From contig NGZR01000001.1 in NCBI GenBank assembly GCA_002197995.1, positions 6,944,001-7,008,000 on the forward strand: a stretch of DNA of 64,000 nucleotides, read 5' to 3'. Origin of the DNA: Gaeumannomyces sp. JS-464. Lineage: Eukaryota > Ascomycota > Sordariomycetes > Magnaporthales > Magnaporthaceae. A program made the position numbers and the translations under genes. Below are positions 56,328 to 64,000 of this stretch, piece by piece; positions within the stretch are counted from its first letter, which is position 1; every line of letters starts with the position of its first letter. Below the pieces are notes generated by a model, which made no database searches, was not told the DNA's origin, and was given only the letters and a program-made list of their open reading frames with translations.

Positions 56328-57120
56328 GTAGGTGCTCTGTACCCGGCGCAGGGCCGGTGGGAGGTGTGATGTCATTGGCGTTTGTTTTATGGCGGATGTG
56401 CAGGGAGTTTCGGCGTATTTAGTTGGGTCAGAGGCGAGCTTGGATAGGCCGTCGCAATGGCGTTTCTGGTCGCGGCTGTTTCAGGGATTAAACTCGCGAT
56501 CTTCAGATCGAGTTGAGGTGTGTATGAAGAGGTGGTGGTAGCAGCAGACCTCTGAAATTGGTCGCGGGCTTTGTTATTTGAGCGAGGGCTGAGGTGCTGT
56601 TTGAGATTATGGTCACTTTCTCAAGCACCGGGTGGTGGAAAGGCTGGGGCTTGGAAACGAATGTAAGGATGGCGAGAGTATTTCAAGCTTTGCAGAGAGC
56701 GGGAGTGGGTGACAAATGGGAGTACCACCTAACGGAAACACAGGCTAGACGTCCAGGCAATGGGCGGCTCTTTCCCATGCGAACACACTGCGATTCAAGT
56801 GTTCAGGCAGCCGCTGCGAAAAGAGGAAAGAGCCAGCGCCGTTTGCTGTTGCCAGAAAATTCTGGTATGGGGGGGCGCGCTCTCAAGAAGCCATGATTTA
56901 TGCAATTTCGTGCCTCTTTGGAAAATGTTGTGATGTTGATTTCGATTTATCTGAGCACTGGTTCCTGGTCTGCGGTTTCTTAAGGTTTTCGGCCTTGTCC
57001 TTCCGTCGGGACCCAAAAACCATTGAGAGCTTGCATTTGCATGATGAGAGGCTATTACCCATGAGTAATGTTATTATTATAGATATCACTGCTGATTTAC
57101 ACAAAAGATTGCTGTACATG
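56328..57120. other. Intergenic region
   Basis: Between the start of the unrecognised gene and the end of the quinate repressor (both -). Nothing recognised. Confidence 0.55.
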
Positions 57121-59657
57121 TCATGACATTGAAGAAAGCTCTCTCCTCTGCTGCTCCCATGTGCTCCTGCACACGCTCCTCATCAGTTTCTTGGGAGCCA
57201 TGCGGCCCGTCATGAGTTCAAATGCCTCGATTGCCATTTCACTGACGACCTCAAGGCCGTCAACAACTACCCACGACGGCGAGACCGTGTCCCTGAACAC
57301 CTGCATCTGGGCTACAAGGGGAGTGATGAGGAGTTCGTATGCTAACTGTATCGGAGGTATAGAAACATGTTAGCCTTGGTATCGCATCAAAGTGCCGTGC
57401 ACAGCTTGGCTGGCCCTGATCCATTCAGGAAGTCCTGAGAGGGCCCTTGGCTTACCTCGACGACGACTCCACCAGTCGGGCTGCCCAGCCACTGCCGGGG
57501 TACTTCAAAATCTGACGCAGGTCCCCCGTCCACGCTCGTGGCCGGCACACACGAGATAATTATGGTAGGGGGCTGGTAGGGCTGAGGCCAATCCTGCGAG
57601 ATGGACGAGAGCACGTGGCAGACTTGAGCCTGCGCAGCTATATTCGAGGACATCTTGGTCTGAACGACATGGTTGAAATGCTCTGCGATCCTGACGGCAT
57701 TCTCACAGGTTCGGTTGTAAATAAAGATGCTGCGGCAGCCAAGCTGGATCAAGGCGTAGATGGCCGCCCTCGCCATGCCGCCGGCGCCAATCACCAGCGC
57801 TGTCGTCTTGGACGGCCGGACGTAGTTTCGGGGGCTGATGGCCCGCTTGAGGCAGGTCAAAATGGAGCTCCAGTCGGTGTTATCGCCGTAGAAGTCGGTC
57901 GCAGGGCTGGCCTTGTTTCGCGATGTAGAGTGGCTGATGATGGTGCCGGCTTGGCCACGCAGGGGCAACAGCACATTGACGGCTCCGATTATGCTCGCAT
58001 GGTGGCTTTTTTGCTTGAGCTGCGGCATAACGGCCACCTTGAACGGCGCTGTCAGCGAGGCGCCGCCAAAGGAGGTGGCCTGGCTGATCTGGTGCAGCTC
58101 TTCTAGCGTTGAGCACGACATGGGTTGAAAGGTATGCGGCATCCGCGAGAACTCGTAGGCTGCCTGGTGCATGGCCGGCGAGATGGAGTAGGACACATTC
58201 CGGCCGAGCACGTAGAACTGGAGTGGGTCTAGCAGGAACTGGGTAAAGAGCTGCTCAAACGTGCTGCGGTAGGTGCACACGGTGGCCAGATGGTCACTGT
58301 TGTCCATTCCCGGCGGCTTCACGGGGTTGAGGATGTTGGACTGGTAGGGCGTCCGCGTCCCGAGGACCGAATAGTCGTAGGCGACCAGCGGCGGCTTCGG
58401 GTCCGGGATCGTCAGTCGTACCCGCTCCCGGAACCCGGCTAGTTTCTCGATTGGGCTGTCGCCAGAGCAGAAGCGCACCATTCTGACAATATCGCAGCCC
58501 AGTTCCTGAGCGCGTAGATAATTGTCGAGCTGAGCCGGGTCTGACCAAGCGAGTGCGCCCAGGCCGTTGTACCAAAAGTTGCCAATGACCCTGGTCCGGC
58601 CTCTGTGCTCGAGGATGCGATTGACTAGGGCTGGATTCCTTTGGAGGTCTAGGCTGATGTAGTCGACATTTAGGCGGAGCCCGAGCCCGAGAAGGTCGGC
58701 GTCGACCGAATCTCCTTCCTCCAGGGGTCTTCGTCGCTGGCCTCTGGGTTTCTCCTCGACGTGATAAATGATTGGGCAGGAAAGCCTCCTGCGAATCAGC
58801 GCCACCTGCTTCGCGATCACGTTCGCCATGTCCTCAGGCCAGCAGTCTATTATGAATTCGACGCAGTCTCCGGCCGCTTCCATGTCATCCCAGGCGAGCG
58901 ACATATCCAGCAGCCACGAAAGCCGGAGACGCAAGGCGTACGAGTACTGTCTGAACTCCGGAGGCAGGGCATTAAGGGCAAAGGGGCTCTCAAGCCACTT
59001 TCGCCGCCACCCTTGGCCGTGAAGCAGATCTAGGAATGTTGTAAAATCTTCCTTGGCACTCAGGAGAGTCGAGGAGCTCGCCGAAAGCGCATCCCACCGG
59101 GGCGTCGTCTCCCCAGGTGAGTCGGATCTGCTGCTGAAGGTGTCATAAAGGTTGTAGTACTCGAAATTGGAGCAGCGCCGGTGGCTTTGGTCGGCCTCGA
59201 GCAGGAGATCAGCATCAGCACTGTCGAGAAACTCGACCACCCGCTCCCTCTCGCGGTGGACGTAGACGACTGGATTCGTTGCGGTGTACTGGTCCAGAAG
59301 GCTCTGAGCCTCGTCGGATAGGCTGGTCATGCCACACACGATAACACAGCCCCTGCGGTTTGTGTCGAGCATCTGCTTGAAGACATCGGCATTCTTGCGG
59401 GCAAAGGCGTCCCTGCTGTGCTGCCGGAGGAAGGTGGCGCGGGATACGCCGGTGACCTGCTCGAAGCAATGATCCTCTATCACCAGGCGCCGCCGGAGGT
59501 GCAGGGCGGCGATGAAGCCGAGCGATCTCTTGCCGGCGCCACGGCTGCCCACCAGGACTATGGACGCCTCCGGGTTGTATAGACGTCGGTTCACCGGAGC
59601 AGCGCCCGCCGCCGGGGCCTGCCCGTTGACCTCGGCGGCCACCGAGAGTGCCGTCAT
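57121..59657 (-). CDS. qutR: Quinate repressor (AROM-derived, QUTR/QA-1S type)
   Basis: About 808 residues: exon 57456-59657 (MTALSVAAEVNGQAPA), a 110-bp intron (57346-57455, GTAAGC to ATACAG), then 57121-57345 (LAYELLITPLVAQMQVFRD to FELMTGRMAPKKLMR). The order of domains copies the last three units of the pentafunctional AROM enzyme. First comes a shikimate-kinase-like domain with P-loop GSRGAGKRS (residues 37-45), then a dehydroquinase-like middle, then a shikimate-dehydrogenase-like end (LGRNVSYSISPAMHQAAYE, VIGAGGMARAAIYAL). In Aspergillus and Neurospora this protein binds the activator QUTA/QA-1F and keeps quinate catabolic genes off without quinate. No qut/qa structural gene is in the window. 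The 2.2-kb exon has no frame break, unlike most neighbours. Confidence 0.92.
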
Positions 59658-60607
59658 TTTGGGTGGCTGCGCTGCCAAGGCCAAGCTTGACCAGCTCTGG
59701 TCAGCACTTGGCCGGCTCCTTGCTGTTTTGTTGCCGGGATATTCAACGTTTCTGAGAAGCGATGACGAGATAGCAGCGGCGCATAGTATCGGGCGGCCGC
59801 CTAAACACCCATCGGGATGCGCAAGATACGGGCGAAGCAAAACAGAGTCGCGGGTCAGGTGGAATTGGAGGTTCCCACAGACATCTCTCCCCTCTTCAGC
59901 GGGCCACCATGGCGGCCAAAAAAAGGGCGAGACAGGTCAAGCGATACGGGAAGCCGAGCAACAGAAATGCCTAGCAACCGCAAAGACATGGCTGGGTCGT
60001 TGCGCCGGGCGCCTGCGGGCATAAATGGGAGCCGCTGCCAGTCCAGTCGGCCCCCCTTTGTCATGGCACGGCAGATGCGACGCCGCGGTGCGGAGCGGCG
60101 CTGCTGACAGAGACCGCGGGCAATCCATCTTCCCCCGCTTCCACCACCAAAACGACCGAGCACGCATTTCCCTGAGAGAAACAGACGAGAAAAAAATGGG
60201 GCCGCTGGGAAAAAGCCGAACTGGCACTGTCGCTGCGTGTCGTCCTGCCGCCGTCATGGCTGGGGCACTCAATCCCCGCTTTTTCGCCCAGCCCCTGGCC
60301 TTGTCTCCGAGGCTCGCAGTCTGAATTCGGAGCAAGCGGGCAATCAATCAATCGCGGGAGTGAGCCGTTCAGCTCACACACTCCTGAGTGGATGTGGAGG
60401 CGGCTGGAGGCACAGGCTTCACTTCACGAAAGCGTTCAACATTGAGGCATCCAAGCCCTGACTCTCGGGTCCCCGAGTCATCTCCAGTCGCAGCCGTGCG
60501 TGCACACCTCCAGCATATTTTCTTGCCCTTCGCAACACGCACAGGCGCATGACGGCGAAAGAGGTGGTCGTGCAGCACCTGCCAGTGAGTGAGTGCCCGA
60601 TGAGACT
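59658..60607. promoter_or_regulatory. Divergent region between quinate repressor and Zn2Cys6 gene
   Basis: 950 bases between two divergent regulators. I looked for a quinate-activator-like GGATAA half-site and did not see a convincing one. No gene. Confidence 0.45.
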
Positions 60608-61832
60608 ATGACCTCGTCCGCCTCCGCCGCCGTTGCCGGGAAGACCGCCGTGGACCAGCCAGGTGCGCACGACTGGCACGAGGTGGCGGCTAGCGAGGCG
60701 GCCCCTGAGGAGGCAGCTTCGGCCAATCCCCGCAAGAGGAAGAAGAGCTCGCGGGCGTAAGTTGTCCCGACATCGTCTCGTAAATTCGGGCCATGTGCCT
60801 GATGTGTATCCCAAGAGCTCCGCCGGCACTTGACTCCCAAAAAGGGGCCGATTGTGACGGCATGGGTCGTGCCGCATTCAATCTAATCTAACACCTATGT
60901 CGAGCACATCAGATGCGACTACTGCCATGTCAACCACCAGCCCTGCGACAACGCGAAGCCCCGCTGCAGCTACTGTGAGAAGCACGACAAGCAGTGTCTC
61001 TATCTGCGCCCGCAGAAGAAGAGAGGTCCCGCCCAGGGCTATCGCAATGCTCTGCACAGCATGCGCGAGAGCGCCGCTGCATGGGGTGCTGCCTTGAGAC
61101 TGGTCCCCGAGCTGGCCTCGCTCGTCGAGGCCGCCGTCGCCCGTACCGATGAGGGCAAGCGCCTTGCCGCCGCCGTTAGGGATCCCCAGCAGCAGGACTC
61201 GCTCATCCAGTCGTGGCAGCAGAGCATCGCCTTCAGGGCCTTCTTTGGTGACGACGCCGCCGCCTCCACCGTCGGTGCTGGCGAGAGCGAGGGCGAGTCA
61301 AGACAGAGGCCTCTATGCGCTGTCCATGCTGCGCCCACTGCTGCTACGGTGTCGGGTGATAGACGCAGACGGCCGTCGGCGTCACTTGCCGAGCAGCCTC
61401 TCTCCAACACCGATTCGCGGGCCTCACAGACTAGCATCTTGACACCATCCCCGTCTCATGACGGCTCGAAAGCGGCGCATGGGTCTTCAAACCCCGAGCG
61501 CCCACATCCGTCGCTTTCACTTTCAGACCTGGTGGCAAAAGATGCCGCGAGATCGTAAGCGCCCCTCCCGTTCCCGAGGTCTTGGGGACGTTGTGATCCA
61601 CACAAGAGTCAAAGCAAAACTGACTGTTCTTGTGAGCAGCTCTGATGGCTTCTCCCAGACACTTGGGTCCCTGGGCTTCGCACCGGGAGAGACAGTTGAG
61701 GACTTTGTCGCCATGGCCTCCAATCCGGAGCCTATGGAGGATACAGCACTGGATCTTGACCCCTCGCTCGGAAGCGAGATGGATCAAAAAGCGTATTACG
61801 AGCTACTAATGGGCAAAAGCTTTTTCCGCTGA
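60608..61832 (+). CDS. Zn2Cys6 binuclear cluster transcription factor
   Basis: Exons are 60608-60756 (MTSSASAAVAGKTAVDQPG to KRKKSSRA), 60913-61554 and 61640-61832; introns are 156 and 85 bp. The first splice falls inside the zinc cluster and gives SRACDYCHVNHQPCDNAK then PRCSYCEKHDKQC, an exact CX2CX6CX6CX2CX6C pattern, followed by the basic linker RPQKKRGPAQGYRN. The rest is helical then Ser/Pro-rich, ending QKAYYELLMGKSFFR. At about 327 residues it is small and lacks the long fungal-specific middle homology region, so it is not QUTA/QA-1F despite lying next to the quinate repressor. Targets unknown; DNA binding in the nucleus is inferred from the domain. No frame break was needed. Confidence 0.85.
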
Positions 61833-62166
61833 CACCCGTTAATACCCGGGGTGCCGGCCGAGAAGGGCTAGATTATTCGTACCTCGAAAAAGTCACGGGC
61901 ATTATAATTACCAGATACCCATCTCATAAAGAGAAGCGAATACAGCAGGCATTTTACAAGGCGGCCACTATGAGCCACGAAAACACATCAACTCCCTCCT
62001 CCTGGCCAACAAGAGGCCGAGGCGAGGGAGGGAAAGAAGGAAAACGAAACTTGCCGTCAGCCACTGCCTACTGTTGAGGTCCCAAAAGGCTGGTCTCGCA
62101 ACCATGGATCCAGCCGGGAAAACAAAAGCAGAGGAAAAAAAAAACAAAAAAAAACCAGAGCGCGCC
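61833..62166. other. Convergent 3' intergenic spacer
   Basis: About 330 bases with an interrupted A tract near 62130-62155. No feature. Confidence 0.6.
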
Positions 62167-63557
62167 TCATGCCCCTGAGCCTCTTCTTGATGCCAAAAGC
62201 CAAACCGCCGCCATGTCAGTGCACCTCTGGGCCCAGCCTAGGTCCCAATTCATACCCTGGAGCGTTATCATTTCCGCTGCGGTCAGGGCTGTGTGCTCAC
62301 GGCCCTCCCGTTGTGCGGCCCAGACATATTGGCAAATGTCCACGGTCAGCGCATTCGCGATGGTTGTCATGCCCACGGGAGAGGCGTCCATGACGTCGCG
62401 GCCGCAGATTCTGAGAACTTCATGCAGGTTCTGCGACCACTCCCAGTGACCATCGGCGACCTGGAGGCTGACGAGGCGCCGCAAGATTTCGATTCGATTT
62501 TGTGGGTCGTAGCCGCCGGCGCTGTACGGCTGTTGCAGGTGTTGAGGATGCTGATATGGCTGTGGCACGGTCGAGATTATGGTCGAGTGTTTGCCGTCGG
62601 TGCTGCTGAGGGCAGGGCTTGGGCTCGTCTCGAGCTGCTGCGCAAGCTGCTGCTGCTGTAGCTGCTGCTGCTGTAGCTGCTGGTGATAGGCGTTGATGAC
62701 ATCCGGTGAGGGCTCGGAGGAGCTCAGAGGCGACGGCTGGCCGTAGTAGCCCTGCGAGGGGCCGGGAGGTTTCGGTGCATGGCCGAAGGCTGTCGCGGAA
62801 GGCGGCGACTGGTAGAGCGTCGACGAGCCGGCCGGGGCGAAGGACTGTGTGTGCGCGTGCGCGTGCGCCGTCTCTGGCGCGGTCGCCGGGTTGGGGTTGA
62901 AACTGACGTGGGGAGGGCTTCGCATCCCGATGGTGATGAAGATGGCGAGCAGTATCAGGTCGATAAAGCTAGCCGGCGAGGTTGTCAGAGTGGTCCGGCA
63001 CGATGTCGGGATCTGAAAGGGCCAACACCAGGACATACCAGTTCACGGCCGAACCTGCCACTCCCACAGCCCTCCAGATGATTCGAGAGTCGCCCTCATT
63101 TGGGAAGCGGTTGGCATACGCGGGACCCAGGGCCTCTTTTAGCTTGAGTTCACTGTCGAGCTCGGCAGTGAGGAAATAGAGAGGTGCAATCCATATCCCC
63201 GCAAGGGCGACGAGCCATGTTGGAATAATAAACCTGTGGTATATGCCGGATTTTGCGCCCAGCAAGCAGCAATAAATGCCCAGGAAGAATTGCAGTCCCG
63301 TCTGCGCAACATTTGTTCGTCGACGACCAGGTGATTTGTTAGTTGCGGCCGTGTTTGGGCGGGAAGGCCGTCATAGCCGACCATGTCGCTTGATGTGGAA
63401 TGCAAGGACATACCGCAACTACGCCCAGAATAAAGACGATGCTTCGGAAGGTGAAGATGTAGATGATTCCATAGACAACTGCTCCCGTGATCAAGCTCTG
63501 TATGGGGAGGATATAGGAAAACGCCCTGGGTATCGTGGTGCAGCGTCCGGCAGACAT
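62167..63557 (-). CDS. Multi-span membrane protein with Gln-rich linker and soluble C-terminal domain
   Basis: Exon 1 is 63414-63557 (MSAGRCTTIPRAFSYILP, two hydrophobic helices including GIIYIFTFRSIVFILGVVA). A 112-bp intron (63302-63413) precedes TGLQFFLGIYCCLLGAKSG, FIIPTWLVALAGIWIAPLYF and AVNWYVLVLALSD. The next helix FIDLILLAIFITIGM is in another frame, with the switch at about 62967-62975. A Pro/Gln-rich region with QQLQQQQLQQQQ follows. The last 110 residues start RIEILRRLVSLQVADGHWEW and resemble the DGSWEW-type segment I recall at the end of fungal VWA/VIT proteins. I do not know a family with both halves; an artificial join of two genes at the frame switch is possible. Confidence 0.55.
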
Positions 63558-64000
63558 TATGGCGAGCTGGATTCGGCGATTAAAAAATGACAAGAAAAAA
63601 TGCAACGGGACAAACCAGACGACTAAGACAGCAGCACCGAGCGTGGGGCTAGAGAAGAGAAAGAGGAGACGGGAAACGACTCGGCGGCTCTTGAGCACGG
63701 GTTCGAGAAGCAGTCCATTGTGCCGCCAAGGCCTGCTTCTCCAGAGTATTGAAGGCAAAAAGAGGGCAAAAGCAAGAAGACGAAAAGGGGGCGACAGCTG
63801 ATGGCGGGCGCGGCTGTCGTACATAACCGCCTGAGCTATCCTCCTCGATCCGAAAAAAGCAGAAGCCACCGCTACCGCGCTTGTTCTCATGTCCCCCTCC
63901 TCTCATTTTGGGTTGGGGTGCCACGCCCCGGTCCAAGTCCAGTCCAGTGTGTGTCCCCCTCGCTCGCTGGGCCTACGGCTAGCGTGCGGCTGATCGTCCA
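63558..64000. other. Upstream region at right edge
   Basis: Promoter side of the membrane-protein gene. Chance ORFs only; nothing recognised. Confidence 0.5.

Noticed and set aside
57615..59033. ORFs opposite the quinate repressor
   Set aside because: They are antisense shadows of a well-conserved 734-codon exon.
1..64000. CRISPR arrays, insertion sequences, ribosomal RNA or secondary-metabolite cluster
   Set aside because: No direct-repeat arrays with spacers, no transposase with catalytic residues, no rRNA-like stretch, and no polyketide or peptide synthetase near the aldo-keto reductase.

Overview
The window is nuclear DNA of a filamentous ascomycete, most likely a Sordariomycete. It has short GT-AG introns (57-156 bp is typical here) with CTGAC-like branch sites. 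Genes are closely packed but not in operons, and the content is typical of the group: a quinate repressor of the QUTR/QA-1S type, a PTH11/rhodopsin-like membrane protein, a Zn2Cys6 factor and a BEM1 polarity scaffold. No prokaryotic, viral or complete transposon gene was seen.

Layout, left to right. 0-15 kb: 3' part of a REV7-like HORMA gene (+), a large RhoGEF (-), DCC1 (+), an RNF216-type RBR ubiquitin ligase (-) and a PTH11-like membrane protein (-). 15-25 kb: a gene-poor stretch with an AT-rich island, a CENP-B-type HTH protein with a long Gln/Pro low-complexity tail and a C-terminal zinc finger (+), then BEM1 (-). 25-31.5 kb: a long stretch without a recognisable gene, rich in poly(A/T) tracts. 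31.5-48 kb: THP3/LENG8-like SAC3 protein (-), VPS36 (+), a conserved membrane protein (-), an SMP-30/lactonase (-), ATP19 (-) divergent from an MTFP1/MTP18-like gene (+), a CUZ1-like AN1 zinc finger (-), a small orphan (-), BCP1 (+) and chorismate mutase (-). 49-64 kb: MDV1 (+), an aldo-keto reductase with seven introns (+), an unrecognised gene (-), quinate repressor (-), a Zn2Cys6 factor (+) and a multi-span membrane protein (-).

Most genes are housekeeping and independent. Two groupings stand out. Three mitochondrial genes (ATP19, MTFP1-like, MDV1) lie within 10 kb, and two of them share a 568-bp divergent promoter. The quinate repressor diverges from a regulator that is not the expected quinate activator.

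The strongest window-wide signal is technical or evolutionary. At least 25 positions in conserved coding exons need a 1-2 base insertion to restore a continuous, family-like protein, and nearly all sit in short homopolymers that look one base too short. Coordinates for split genes below span the whole gene; exons, introns and breaks are given in the evidence.
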